NCBI RefSeq assembly: GCF_030064895.1
Contig: NZ_JASJEB010000011.1
Coordinates: 1 to 64,000 of the forward strand
Reading direction: 5' to 3'
Source: Crocosphaera sp.
GTDB lineage: Bacteria; Cyanobacteriota; Cyanobacteriia; Cyanobacteriales; Microcystaceae
DNA: 64,000 bases
The position numbers and the translations under genes are program-made. Positions within the stretch are counted from its first letter, which is position 1, and each line of letters begins with the position of its first letter. Of the stretch, positions 36,063 through 45,429 are shown piece by piece. Under the pieces are notes generated by a model. The model made no database searches. It was not told the origin of the DNA and saw only the letters and a list, made by a program, of their open reading frames with translations.

Positions 36063-36200
36063 GACCAAACATTGAACATTGAACATTGAACATTGAACAT
36101 CTTTCATTTTGGTTTCAAGCCTCTCCCTTCAGGGAGAAAGAAGTTTGGGAGAGGTTTCAAGCCTACTTCCAAACGAATGATAAATGATAAATGAAATGAC
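36063..36200. repeat. Fold-back intergenic element A, copy 2
   Basis: Same element as 340-470 with three substitutions. It carries four consecutive AACATTG units (36068-36095) where copy 1 has one, and fewer ATAAATG units at the other end. It abuts the 3' end of the CHAT-protein gene. The rest of the gap 35953-36202 shows nothing else. Confidence 0.8.
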
Positions 36201-36202
36201 TT

Positions 36203-38911
36203 TTACAACCAATTTCCCACTAAAGTATAAGCTGACCAATAAAAAGGATGTCGATACCAACGATTTTTTAACATTGTTAATTGTGCTTTTCTTAACGCTT
36301 CAGCTTTGGAAAATTTATTAGTGGATAATTGTTTATAAAATTGTCCCATAATCACCGCAGCAGCTTGATCATTAACAGACCATAATGTGGCTAAGGTACT
36401 CCTGGCCCCGGCACGGACAGCAAACCCTGCTAACCCCAAGGCAGCCCTAGTATCTCCTGATGCTGTTTCGCAAGCACTTAAGATTAATAGTTCAATGGGG
36501 TTGCTTCCTCTCGGGTCATTTTCTTTGAGTAATTTTTCTAATTCTAAGACATTAATATAACTATCCCACGCAACGATAAATGTTTGTTCAAAGTCAGAAC
36601 TAAATTGACCATGAGTAGCAAAATGAACAATGGGAAAGGAGTTATTTTTAAAGACACTTTTTAAATTATCTAGGGTAAATTCTTCATTAAGTAAAGCAAT
36701 ATTAGGTACTTTTTTCTGAATGGATTTTAATTCCTGTTCTACATAAAATAAAGGAACAAAATCATCTTGTTCAAAGGCTTCTGTTAGTCCCCCAAATAGT
36801 GTCTTTAATCCTCGATTTTGTAGGGGCTTTGGGGATAATAAAGTTAGTCCAGGACTCACTGCAACTTGATAGTTTTCAATCAGATATTTTTTACCATCGT
36901 ATAAAGCACCAATTGGAGCATTTCTAAAGACTCCATCGGGAACAAATACTAAGGTCTCAATTTGCAATTTTTGTAGAGTTTCTTGGAAAGGTTTAATTAA
37001 CCATTCAAAGAGAATTTTTCCCTCGTTAAAAAATTCTCTTTGACTTCGTATGACAATATTATAGCGAAATTGTTTAACTTGTTTTTCTAATTCTTGTTGA
37101 TTAATTTTAGTGATATGAATTGCTAACGATTGATCGGGTAAACTGACTAAAACAGCCAAGCGATCGCTTAAAATAATTGGATAAATAATAGCAGCCTTAG
37201 GATCGATTTCTGAGACATCTATTTCTTTATTTTCTACACAAATATCATTAAAAAAGTTGTTGATTTGTGCTACTTGTAAGGCTTCGATTTGTTGGCGAGC
37301 TTGTTCTAAGTTTTTTTCTTCAACAATTTGTTGATTATTTCTAGGTAATAATATATTTAGTAATTCTCGATAAACTGGCTCAACTTTTTCCTGAAAAGAA
37401 AATTGATTATTTCTATTATTAGTTAAATCAACTGTGAGAGTTTGCAAATTTCTTACCGCCTCTAAATAAGCTGCGATCGCTTCTTCTTTCAAATTTAAGC
37501 GATACAAAATCCTTCCTAGTTGCCACTGCAACATATAGGTAGTATTAGGAATTTGTTTTGACTGAGCTTTTATTAATGCTTGTTCAGTAAACTCTTTAGC
37601 TTTTTTATTTAATAAATTACTGCTGAAATTGATTTGATAACTATCAGAAAAAAAATAATTATTGCTACACTTATATACATCAGCAATTGAACTGTTATTA
37701 TTTTGACAAGTTTGATTGATAGCTAATTTTTCATAGAGTTTACCTAGATCACCAACAGCATAAATAAGTCCTTTTTCATAGTTAAGCATTTCAGCATTTT
37801 TTTGAGCATTATTTAATAACTTTTCAATATTTTTCCAGGAAGGCAACAAATCATAAATATTAGCTAGATTACTCCATTTTAGTAAAAGATTAGCTAAAAA
37901 AATTTGACTATCAACTTTAGTTTGATTCAAAGGTAATTGTAATAAAATCTTCTCTATATCAGTGAATAATTGTTGAGATTCAGTCCAGGATTTTTCTGTG
38001 ATAAATAAATTGAGTTGAGTTAATTGACCTTTTAACCTACCCTCAAGATTAGGCGCAGTAATAATAGCCTGCTGATAACTATCTTTTGCGCCTTCAATGT
38101 TATTTTGTAACTCTAAAACTTGTCCTATATTTAAGAAAATAGATGATTTTTTTTTCTGAGAAGAAACTTGAGCTAAAATGTTATCTAGTATTACTTGAGA
38201 ACTTTCCAAACTACCCTTTTTACGTAAAATTTGCGCTAAACTCAACCATCCTGCTTGTTGTAAAGAAGTTAAATTATTTGACAAATAATAGGTTATATCA
38301 TCAACAGTTAAATCATCACATTCTAATCTGTTATTAATTAAATTATCCGCTAATTTTTTACAAGCTTGTGTATATAATCCTAAAGCTTGTAAAGCCCTAG
38401 CTTGATTAATATTAGTGCGTAAAATACCAGAATTATGCTTAACCTTTTCATAACTAGCTGTAGCCTGTTCCCAACTCGAAAGAGCAGCCAAAGGGTTGCC
38501 CTTACCTAAAAATAAAGTACCTTGAATATTAAAAGCTTCAGCCAAAATAGGAGTAATTTTATTGTCCTGTGGTTGAGACTGTAATAACTCCAAACTTTTA
38601 TTAATAGAACTATCTGCTTGTTGCCACTTTCCCAAATAACTATAAGCTAAAGCCAGATAACTTAAAACTCGACCCTGACCAAGAATATAACCTTGTTTTT
38701 CATAATCTTCAATAATGGTTAACCAAGTATCAATAGCGCGGTCGACTTCTCCTTGTTGATACCATTCCCTTCCCTGTTGTTCCTGCTGTAGCAAAACGGG
38801 AGAAACAGCCATAACTTTATTCCAAGAAATATTAGACCAAGAAAAAGTTAAAATAAAGCTCAACAATAATAACAACAAAAAACGAAATAATGAACCAATA
38901 ATCAACAGCAT
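36203..38911 (-). CDS. CHAT-domain protease-like protein with TPR repeats
   Basis: 902 residues. A hydrophobic N-terminal signal/anchor (LLLLLLSFILTFSWSNI) precedes TPR-like helices across residues ~40-500 and a C-terminal caspase-like CHAT domain. The catalytic His lies in VHFATHGQF (~764) and the Cys in LSACETASGD (~811), both intact. Late motifs GLAGFAVRAGARSTLATLWS and YRHPFYWSAYTLVG are typical. CHAT-TPR proteins are abundant in filamentous and unicellular cyanobacteria; targets are mostly unknown. The signal peptide suggests periplasmic or membrane location. Confidence 0.9.
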   Translation of the reverse strand: MLLIIGSLFRFLLLLLLSFILTFSWSNISWNKVMAVSPVLLQQEQQGREWYQQGEVDRAIDTWLTIIEDYEKQGYILGQGRVLSYLALAYSYLGKWQQADSSINKSLELLQSQPQDNKITPILAEAFNIQGTLFLGKGNPLAALSSWEQATASYEKVKHNSGILRTNINQARALQALGLYTQACKKLADNLINNRLECDDLTVDDITYYLSNNLTSLQQAGWLSLAQILRKKGSLESSQVILDNILAQVSSQKKKSSIFLNIGQVLELQNNIEGAKDSYQQAIITAPNLEGRLKGQLTQLNLFITEKSWTESQQLFTDIEKILLQLPLNQTKVDSQIFLANLLLKWSNLANIYDLLPSWKNIEKLLNNAQKNAEMLNYEKGLIYAVGDLGKLYEKLAINQTCQNNNSSIADVYKCSNNYFFSDSYQINFSSNLLNKKAKEFTEQALIKAQSKQIPNTTYMLQWQLGRILYRLNLKEEAIAAYLEAVRNLQTLTVDLTNNRNNQFSFQEKVEPVYRELLNILLPRNNQQIVEEKNLEQARQQIEALQVAQINNFFNDICVENKEIDVSEIDPKAAIIYPIILSDRLAVLVSLPDQSLAIHITKINQQELEKQVKQFRYNIVIRSQREFFNEGKILFEWLIKPFQETLQKLQIETLVFVPDGVFRNAPIGALYDGKKYLIENYQVAVSPGLTLLSPKPLQNRGLKTLFGGLTEAFEQDDFVPLFYVEQELKSIQKKVPNIALLNEEFTLDNLKSVFKNNSFPIVHFATHGQFSSDFEQTFIVAWDSYINVLELEKLLKENDPRGSNPIELLILSACETASGDTRAALGLAGFAVRAGARSTLATLWSVNDQAAAVIMGQFYKQLSTNKFSKAEALRKAQLTMLKNRWYRHPFYWSAYTLVGNWL

Positions 38912-39107
38912 TTTAACCGTGCCACTCCTCTTCCCCTCTAAAATAGCACGCCTTAAAATCTAGAGATTTTCTATAAAATTTTCAGATCCTCAACAGCAGC
39001 AAGTTAGTTTAAGATTAAGAGAGGGTAAATATATATTTTTTAGTCCGTCCTCTGCGCTCAAAACCACTCTCTACCCGAAATAATTGTCAAAGATTGAAAC
39101 AAAAACA

Positions 39108-39629
39108 ATGAAACATACCCTTTCTGTCCTAGTTGAAGATGAAGCAGGTGTTTTAACCCGTATTGCCGGTTTATTTGCCCGTCGTGGGTTTAATATTGAG
39201 AGTCTAGCCGTCGGACCGGCCGAACAAACAGGAGTCTCCCGCATTACCATGGTGGTACCTGGAGACGATAGCTCCATTGAACAGTTAACCAAACAACTCT
39301 ACAAATTGATTAACGTTCTCAAGGTTAACGATATAACCCAAACCCCTTGCGTAGAAAGGGAATTGATGTTACTAAAAGTCAATGTGAGTGCGGCTAACCG
39401 TGCCGAAGTGATAGAAGTCGCTCAGGTTTTCCGTGCCAGAATTGTCGATATTTCCGATGATACCGTTACCATAGAAGTTGTGGGTGATCCTGGGAAAATG
39501 GTGGCCATTGTGCAAATGTTAAACAAGTTTGGCATTAAAGAAGTTGCCCGCACAGGAAAAATTGCCCTAACCCGTGAATCTGGGGTTAATACAGAATATC
39601 TCAAGTCCCTAAAAGAGAAAGTCAGCTAA
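39108..39629 (+). CDS. ilvH: Acetolactate synthase small (regulatory) subunit
   Basis: 173 residues from ATG 39108 ([20 protein letters not shown]). It has the N-terminal ACT domain with [13 protein letters not shown], and the C-terminal domain with [16 protein letters not shown]. It binds valine and activates the catalytic subunit in branched-chain amino-acid synthesis. An upstream TTG would add eight residues but is less likely. Confidence 0.95.
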   Translation: MKHTLSVLVEDEAGVLTRIAGLFARRGFNIESLAVGPAEQTGVSRITMVVPGDDSSIEQLTKQLYKLINVLKVNDITQTPCVERELMLLKVNVSAANRAEVIEVAQVFRARIVDISDDTVTIEVVGDPGKMVAIVQMLNKFGIKEVARTGKIALTRESGVNTEYLKSLKEKVS

Positions 39630-39702
39630 TAATTTATCAGAGAAGAGGTTAACTCATCCTGATGAACTATAATCAATAGGAGTGTTTAAAAGATTAGCCA
39701 TT

Positions 39703-39927
39703 ATGACAGACATTAAGCAAGAAATTCAAAAAGAAACAGAAAACGCTAGAACCGTTTGTAGCACCGAAGGATCAAGCTCCGGAGACTGTGCTGCTGCTTG
39801 GGATGCAGTAGAGGAACTTCAAGCAGAAGCTTCTCACCAACGGGAAAAAGAAGTCCCCAAAACCGGTTTTGAAAAATATTGTGATGAGAATCCTGATGCT
39901 GTTGAATGTCGAGTTTACGACGATTAG
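39703..39927 (+). CDS. cp12: Calvin-cycle redox protein CP12
   Basis: 74 residues from ATG 39703. Both redox cysteine pairs are present: C..C in ARTVCSTEGSSSGDC and CDENPDAVEC at the C-terminus, plus the AAWDAVEELQAE core. CP12 joins GAPDH and phosphoribulokinase into an inactive complex in the dark. A GTG at 39682 would lengthen it by seven residues. AGGAG at 39679-39683 is rather distant from the ATG. Confidence 0.95.
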   Translation: MTDIKQEIQKETENARTVCSTEGSSSGDCAAAWDAVEELQAEASHQREKEVPKTGFEKYCDENPDAVECRVYDD

Positions 39928-40059
39928 GGAAAATGAGGCTTTTAGTAGCCCATTATCCCTTAAAGTCCTCTAAAATTCCTAGCAGTGGAGATTAACCATA
40001 ATTTTCACTGCTTTTTTACCAAAAAACTTGTTAAATATTTGATAATCCCTTAGTTTATT

Positions 40060-41145
40060 ATGTCAGTTTTGGCGGCGATCGCAGTTTTAGTCATATTAAT
40101 TTTTGTGCATGAGTTGGGCCATTTTTCAGCAGCTAGGTTACAGGGAATCCATGTAACTCGTTTTTCCATCGGTTTTGGCCCTGTTTTGGCTCGATACGAA
40201 GGCAAGGAAACCGAATACACCCTTTGCGCTATCCCGTTAGGAGGATTTGTCGCTTTTCCTGATGACGATCCCGAAAGCGATATTGCCCCTGATGACCCCG
40301 ATTTACTGCGAAATCGACCCATTTTTGATCGGGCGATCGTTATCAGTGCTGGAGTCATTGCTAATCTTATTTTCGCTTATTTCCTGTTAGTTGGACAAAC
40401 TGCTACTGTTGGTATCCAAGATTTACAACCCGGTTTAATGATCCCTCAAGTGGATGAAAATTCCGCAGCTATGGTGGCAGGAATGGAATCAGGGGACATA
40501 GTAGTCTCAGTAGATAATCAATCTTTAGGCAACTTTCCTGAAGCGACGACAGTTTTTATTGATAAGGTTAAAAACGCTGCTGAGCAACCTTTAAAGTTAC
40601 AAGTTGAGCGGGAAGAACAGATTTTAAACTTAACTGTAATTCCCCAAAGTAATGAACAAGGAGAAGGAAAAATTGGGGTTGGATTATTACCCAATGTTCA
40701 ATTAAACCGCGCTCAAAATTTACTCCAAGCTTTCAGTTACGGAGCAGAAGCTTACCAAAATGTAACCGTATTAACTCTACAAGGATTTTGGCAATTAGTT
40801 AGTAATTTTCAAGAAAATGCTCAACAAGTTGCAGGCCCTGTTAAAATCGTTGAGTATGGTGCTAGTATTGCTCAAAATAATTTGGGTAATTTGTTTCAGT
40901 TTGGTGCTTTGATTAGTATAAATTTAGCTGTTATTAATACTCTCCCTTTACCAGCTTTAGATGGAGGACAATTAGTCTTTCTGTTAATCGAAGGATTATT
41001 CGGTAAACCTTTACCCTTAAAACTTCAAGAAGGAATCATGCAAACTGGCTTAGTTTTGTTACTTAGTTTGGGAATCTTCATTATCATTCGTGACACAGTT
41101 AATTTAGCAATTGTTCAAGAGTTAATTCAACAAATTGGACTGTAA
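40060..41145 (+). CDS. rseP: RIP (site-2) metalloprotease RseP
   Basis: 361 residues. HELGH near residue 20 is the zinc motif (FVHELGHFSAARLQGI), and LPLPALDGGQ near the C-terminus gives the third ligand Asp. One PDZ domain lies between (GMESGDIVVSVDNQSLGNF). Four membrane helices flank. Such proteases cleave membrane-anchored anti-sigma factors or signal-peptide remnants. Single-PDZ form is usual in cyanobacteria. Confidence 0.93.
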   Translation: MSVLAAIAVLVILIFVHELGHFSAARLQGIHVTRFSIGFGPVLARYEGKETEYTLCAIPLGGFVAFPDDDPESDIAPDDPDLLRNRPIFDRAIVISAGVIANLIFAYFLLVGQTATVGIQDLQPGLMIPQVDENSAAMVAGMESGDIVVSVDNQSLGNFPEATTVFIDKVKNAAEQPLKLQVEREEQILNLTVIPQSNEQGEGKIGVGLLPNVQLNRAQNLLQAFSYGAEAYQNVTVLTLQGFWQLVSNFQENAQQVAGPVKIVEYGASIAQNNLGNLFQFGALISINLAVINTLPLPALDGGQLVFLLIEGLFGKPLPLKLQEGIMQTGLVLLLSLGIFIIIRDTVNLAIVQELIQQIGL

Positions 41146-41202
41146 ATAATGATAATGGACAATGGACAATGGATAATTAATTAGTAAAGACGGGTTAAGG
41201 GT

Positions 41203-41889
41203 TTGGAAAAGAGAAAGAGATTAAAACAAGAACTACTGGAAAAAATTGGCGAGCTAAAAACATCTACAGATGTTAAATTTGGCTCTCCAATTACTGATGT
41301 GAACTTAGAAGCTACAACCGTTCAAGAAATTGAGAGGTTAACCGGAAAACTAGAAGCCCAAAACCCTAATTTATTTCCCTTACGTTATGCGGTTGAGCTT
41401 CTAGATGGAGTTTGGCACTTGCAATATTCAACCTCTAGGGAAATTCGTTCCTTAAGCAAGTTAAAATATGGCTTAAAAGTTGGAGGAGTTTATCAAGTTA
41501 TCGATCTGAAAACTCAATCCTTTTTTAATCAAGCTTTTGTTAAACATCGTTTAGGATTAATATCAGGATATGTTCTCATAACCGCAACTTTTGAAGTAGC
41601 CAAACAAAATAACGCCCCACTCCCCGACAAACGATTGAATATCGACTTCAAAAAACGTTATTTAGCCATCGATAAAATTAGTGGTGTTACAACCCCTAAG
41701 TTAAATCCTCTTAAAATTGTACCAGCCCAAAATCCTAAAGGAAGAGTCCCAGTTTTTGATATTACCTATCTAGATGAAACCTTACGCATTGGTAGAGGAG
41801 GAGATGGAGGAGTCTATATCCTATCCAAATCAGATAATACAAATTTACCTGCTGTTGTCAGTGATCAGTTAGCAGTTACCAATGAATAA
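41203..41889 (+). CDS. PAP/fibrillin (plastid-lipid-associated) protein
   Basis: 228 residues starting at TTG 41203, the only credible start in frame. The lipocalin-like PAP core shows LDGVWHLQYSTSREIRSLSK, VGGVYQVIDLKTQSFFNQAF and, at the end, ITYLDETLRIGRGGDGGVYI. Family members associate with thylakoid membranes and lipid droplets and help under photooxidative stress. An AATGGAC-type heptamer repeat lies just upstream (41149-41173). Confidence 0.88.
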   Translation: MEKRKRLKQELLEKIGELKTSTDVKFGSPITDVNLEATTVQEIERLTGKLEAQNPNLFPLRYAVELLDGVWHLQYSTSREIRSLSKLKYGLKVGGVYQVIDLKTQSFFNQAFVKHRLGLISGYVLITATFEVAKQNNAPLPDKRLNIDFKKRYLAIDKISGVTTPKLNPLKIVPAQNPKGRVPVFDITYLDETLRIGRGGDGGVYILSKSDNTNLPAVVSDQLAVTNE

Positions 41890-41897
41890 TCAATAAT

Positions 41898-41930
41898 TGT
41901 CATTCCTAGGTAACGAGGAATCTCTTGAAC
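41898..41930 (+). repeat. TGTCATTCC..GAGGAATCTC intergenic repeat, forward copy
   Basis: TGTCATTCCTAGGTAACGAG then GAATCTCTTGAAC. An inverted copy lies at 42546-42576 on the other side of the gene at 42117. A related, more degraded stretch runs at 41967-42004. Confidence 0.65.
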
Positions 41931-42116
41931 AATGGATAATGGACAATGAAAAAAATTAATTCTAAATTTGCGCATTCCTAAACTTTCATTCCGAGATGAG
42001 CAGGAGTCTCCCTAAAATTAATTTTTCTTTAATATTAAGTTTTGTTAAGTTACAATAAGAAATAAGAAGTGCGGACAGTAAGTCCGTAATACCTTAATGA
42101 AATTAATAAACCAGTT

Positions 42117-42509
42117 ATGATAAAAAAAGTTATTGCACCAATCCTTGTACTTGCCTTTGCTATTACAAATTTAACCATTTTGGGTTTAAATTTAAAAAAC
42201 TTAGCCCAATCTCGTATTGAAGATCAAGATTACTTCGTTAAGGTGGATCGTCAAGCTAATATAGCCATTGTTGAACCCAACTATGGTTACTTCTTCCATC
42301 CCGATCCAGACATCACAGGAGATCCTACAGGAGAAGTTTTATATGAAGCTTTGAGCAACATTGAGCAAGAATATGGGGTTAAAGAAACTAAAATGATTAG
42401 TTTTGAAAGAAAAGGCTATATCGTACCTAATTTATACGTTATTCTCAAGTCTAATCAACCTCAAGAAACCATCGCCAATAGTCAGTCTCTTGATCAATTG
42501 TCCATGTAA
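42117..42509 (+). CDS. Hypothetical protein with N-terminal membrane anchor
   Basis: 130 residues. Residues ~5-27 (VIAPILVLAFAITNLTILGL) form a signal anchor, then a soluble part with AIVEPNYGYFFHPDPDITGD and MISFERKGYIVPNLYVILKS. It seems to be a cyanobacterial family without known function. Repeats flank it on both sides and a terminator follows. Confidence 0.6.
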   Translation: MIKKVIAPILVLAFAITNLTILGLNLKNLAQSRIEDQDYFVKVDRQANIAIVEPNYGYFFHPDPDITGDPTGEVLYEALSNIEQEYGVKETKMISFERKGYIVPNLYVILKSNQPQETIANSQSLDQLSM

Positions 42510-42545
42510 ATATTCTTCCATAGCACTACGCATTATGGTTAGGAA

Positions 42546-42576
42546 GTTAAAGAGATTCCTCGTACCTTGGAATGAC
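42546..42576 (-). repeat. TGTCATTCC..GAGGAATCTC repeat, inverted copy
   Basis: The minus strand reads GTCATTCCAAGGTACGAGGA then ATCTCTTTAAC, matching 41898-41930. Together the pair brackets one small gene. Confidence 0.65.
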
Positions 42577-42612
42577 AGCTAAGGATATAAAAAATGTGCT
42601 AACTATAATAGC

Positions 42613-42652
42613 AAGCGATCGCCAAAAGTAAATTTTCGGCGATCGCTTTTTT
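42613..42652 (+). terminator. Terminator built from two HIP1 octamers
   Basis: AAGCGATCGCC (42613-42623) pairs perfectly with GGCGATCGCTT (42638-42648), followed by TTTTTT. It ends the gene at 42117. The use of HIP1 sites as both arms of a hairpin is neat. Confidence 0.75.
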
Positions 42653-42754
42653 AGGGTCTGTCTGCAAACTATTAGAATATTAAAAATAAACTATTTTCCC
42701 CCTCTGCTTCCTCTACCTCCCTCTACTAAGATTTTTGAACTTTGCAGACACATT

Positions 42755-44566
42755 CTAGGCATCAATAACGACTTTTCCTTCAGGATGAGCGATACAAGCT
42801 AAAATATAGCCATCTTCTGCATCACTCTGATCTAAACCATCGGGTTCACCTTCATAACGAATATTGCCTTCTAGTTTCTTAACTTTACAACTCCCACATC
42901 CTCCACTACGACAACTAGAGTCAACCTCGATCATTTCTTCCTCAGCTAAGTCTAATAAGGACATTTCTTCATTACAAAGAACCTCCTTTCCTGACTGTGC
43001 AAAAACCACTGGATAAGACGTATTATTACTCGAAACCTGAGCAGGTTTTGGTGTAGTATTATGACTATTGTTGGTGATATTGTTCTGGGGTGCGACAAAA
43101 GATGAATTATCATTTTTCTTTTGAGAAGATGGAGAACGTTTTTTCTTAGAACTTCCAAAACTTTCTTGATAATAGTTTTCCATCGGGAAACCTAATCCTT
43201 CTACTAAGTTTTTGACCCCTTTCATGAAACCATCAGGACCACAAACATAGATAACTCTTTCTTTATAATCAGGACAAATAGCCGGTAATAAAACCTCATT
43301 TAACCGTCCTTGAAAACCCCACCAAGGGTCTCCTTTTGTCTGACGAGTAATGGTTAAACCCAGATGAAAATTAGTATGATTTGCTGCCATCGCTTCGAGT
43401 TCTTTTCGATAGATAATATCTCTCGGACTTCTAGCACTATGGACAAAAGTAATATCTCTCTCTGCTACTGTATCTAAGGCCCAACGGGACATAGACATCA
43501 TTGGTGTTATTCCACTTCCTGCCGAAATAAATAACAATTTAGTTGCATTATGATCAACACAGGTAAACTTTCCTGATGGCCCTGTAAGGGTTATTTCATC
43601 ACCTACTTGAAGATTATCATGTAACCAATTAGAAACTAACCCAGGAGGTGCCTCTGGAACGTCTGCCGGGGGTGGTACTCGCTTAACGGTAATTTCTAAG
43701 GTATGGGGACGAGAAGGAGTAGAAGAAATTGAATAAGATCTCTTTACTATCTTATCATTAATATTTAGATTTAGGGTAACAAATTGACCTGGTTTATAAT
43801 TAAATAGGGTGGGGGAAGTGCCGATGAAACGAAAGGTTTTAACATCCTGGGTGTCTTCAATGATATTAAGACAGCGAACGGTTATTTTTCCCTTATTCCA
43901 CCAGTTGATTCCTTCTAGCTTGGGAGGTTTATATTCACCGATAGTCTGGGTATTTTTTTGAGGGTTTGGGGAAGTTTTATTTTCTTTTTTTGCTCTGGGT
44001 GAAGGAGGAGAAATAATGGTGCCATTAGCTCCATTTACACTAGAAGAAGCTGATTCTAGTTGATAGTTATTCAGTGTTGTTTTTGGGTCAATAATAATTG
44101 GATTTGATGGCTCTAATCTTTCGGTTTTTTTCTCAGTCGAATGGCGTTTTTTTCTAGTTAATGCTTTAATATTTTGCAAACTTCTTTTGTTGGATGACTT
44201 ATTATTCTTTCTATTTTTACTTTTTCTAGATTTCATTTTTTTCTTAATCGGTAATCCATCGACAATTAAAACAAATTCACCGATACGAATAATATCATCT
44301 GTTTCTAAGGGATAGGTTTTGTTTTTTTTGACTGTTTCATCATTATATTGAGTAAGGTTTTTTTCTGTTAAATCTTGAAAGTAATACTTACCTTTATCGG
44401 TAAATAATTTGCCATGAATTTCCTGAACTTTAACACTAGGAAGCATTAACCCACAACTGGGAGAATTACCAATTAAACAACCCTCATCTTTCAGACGATG
44501 ATCGCTTAATTCTAGTTCTTGATGTTCTAGGGGATGTTGCGGATTAAATAACTTAATTTTTAGCAT
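42755..44566 (-). CDS. FHA - flavoreductase - 2Fe-2S ferredoxin fusion protein
   Basis: About 603 residues from ATG 44566. An N-terminal FHA domain (GCLIGNSPSCGLMLPS, VQEIHGKLF) is followed by a basic linker (RKSKNRKNNKSSNKR) and a ferredoxin-reductase unit. That unit has FAD motif RSYSISSTPSRPHTLE, GPSGKFTC and NAD motif LLFISAGSGITPMMS, then VYVCGPDGFMKG. A plant-type 2Fe-2S ferredoxin closes it, with cysteines in DSSCRSGGCGSCKVKK and ILACIAHP. The reductase/ferredoxin part resembles hybrid-cluster or Cmt/NADH oxidoreductases. The FHA head suggests control by phosphothreonine proteins. Its partner is unknown. Confidence 0.85.
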   Translation of the reverse strand: MLKIKLFNPQHPLEHQELELSDHRLKDEGCLIGNSPSCGLMLPSVKVQEIHGKLFTDKGKYYFQDLTEKNLTQYNDETVKKNKTYPLETDDIIRIGEFVLIVDGLPIKKKMKSRKSKNRKNNKSSNKRSLQNIKALTRKKRHSTEKKTERLEPSNPIIIDPKTTLNNYQLESASSSVNGANGTIISPPSPRAKKENKTSPNPQKNTQTIGEYKPPKLEGINWWNKGKITVRCLNIIEDTQDVKTFRFIGTSPTLFNYKPGQFVTLNLNINDKIVKRSYSISSTPSRPHTLEITVKRVPPPADVPEAPPGLVSNWLHDNLQVGDEITLTGPSGKFTCVDHNATKLLFISAGSGITPMMSMSRWALDTVAERDITFVHSARSPRDIIYRKELEAMAANHTNFHLGLTITRQTKGDPWWGFQGRLNEVLLPAICPDYKERVIYVCGPDGFMKGVKNLVEGLGFPMENYYQESFGSSKKKRSPSSQKKNDNSSFVAPQNNITNNSHNTTPKPAQVSSNNTSYPVVFAQSGKEVLCNEEMSLLDLAEEEMIEVDSSCRSGGCGSCKVKKLEGNIRYEGEPDGLDQSDAEDGYILACIAHPEGKVVIDA

Positions 44567-44691
44567 GGCATTAACTAAAATCAAAAAGGAGGTAGAGGCT
44601 GAATCCTTCTGATTTTAGAATTCCCAAAAAATTGCTAAACTCAACATACTTAAGATATCTTTAGATTAATTCAGGAAAATTAGTGCAAATT

Positions 44692-45378
44692 ATGCTCTTT
44701 CGTCAACTGTTTGATGAAGAATCATCTACTTATACTTATCTAATCGCTGATCGCAGTCTCAAACAAGCTTTATTGGTTGATCCTGTCTTAGAACAAGTTG
44801 AACGGGATCACCAACTGCTAGATGAGCTAGAATTAACCTTGAAATACTGTTTAGAAACCCATATCCACGCCGATCATATTACAGGAACAGGAAAATTACG
44901 CGCAATGACAGGATGTTTAGGAATTGTACCTGAAAATGCTCCAGTTAACTGTGCTGATGGTTTTCTTAAGCATAGAGAAATCTTACAGTTGGGGGATGTT
45001 ATCATAGAAGCGATCGCTACCCCTGGCCACACCGATAGCCATGCTGCTTATTTAGTGAATCAGAAGGCTGTTTTAACGGGAGATGCGTTATTTATTAGAG
45101 GGTGTGGACGGACAGACTTTCAAAGCGGTGATCCAGGAACATTGTACGACTCAGTGACACAACAACTATTTACTTTACCTGATGAAACCTTAGTCTATCC
45201 TGGTCATGACTATAAGGGTAACAGCGTTTCTAGCATTGGGGAAGAAAAACAATATAATCCTCGTTTTGTTGGACGCGATCGCCTTCAGTTTATCACTTTT
45301 ATGAATAATCTGAATTTACCTGATCCAAAAAAGATGAGCGAAGCAGTTCCTGCTAATCAAAAATGTGGCAATATTTAA
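44692..45378 (+). CDS. Metallo-beta-lactamase-fold hydrolase, ETHE1-like persulfide dioxygenase
   Basis: About 228 residues (MLFRQLFDEESSTYTYLIAD). Metal motif THIHADHITG, then TPGHTDSHAAYL and YPGHDYKG, as in ETHE1/persulfide dioxygenase and the related glyoxalase II-like enzymes. These oxidise glutathione persulfide to sulfite. GTG at 44683 with an AGGA six bases upstream is an alternative start. It is divergent from the FHA-reductase fusion with about 125 bp between starts; a shared sulfur/redox role is possible but unproven. Confidence 0.85.
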   Translation: MLFRQLFDEESSTYTYLIADRSLKQALLVDPVLEQVERDHQLLDELELTLKYCLETHIHADHITGTGKLRAMTGCLGIVPENAPVNCADGFLKHREILQLGDVIIEAIATPGHTDSHAAYLVNQKAVLTGDALFIRGCGRTDFQSGDPGTLYDSVTQQLFTLPDETLVYPGHDYKGNSVSSIGEEKQYNPRFVGRDRLQFITFMNNLNLPDPKKMSEAVPANQKCGNI

Positions 45379-45388
45379 ACAGTTATGA

Positions 45389-45409
45389 GTGATCAGTGAT
45401 CAGTGATCA
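45389..45409. repeat. GTGATCA heptamer tandem repeat x3
   Basis: Three exact units just after the hydrolase gene, followed by the related GTTATCGGTTA. This 7-mer family recurs at 49313-49336 in degenerate form (CAGTTACCAGTTATCGGTTA). Confidence 0.75.
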
Positions 45410-45429
45410 GTTATCGGTTATATACAAAA

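Noticed and set aside
36068-36100. A CRISPR array
   Set aside because: Units are 7 bp with no spacers; these are simple tandem repeats. No cas genes are in the window.
42613-42652. An operator made of two HIP1 octamers
   Set aside because: The inverted arms followed by six T fit a transcription terminator better.
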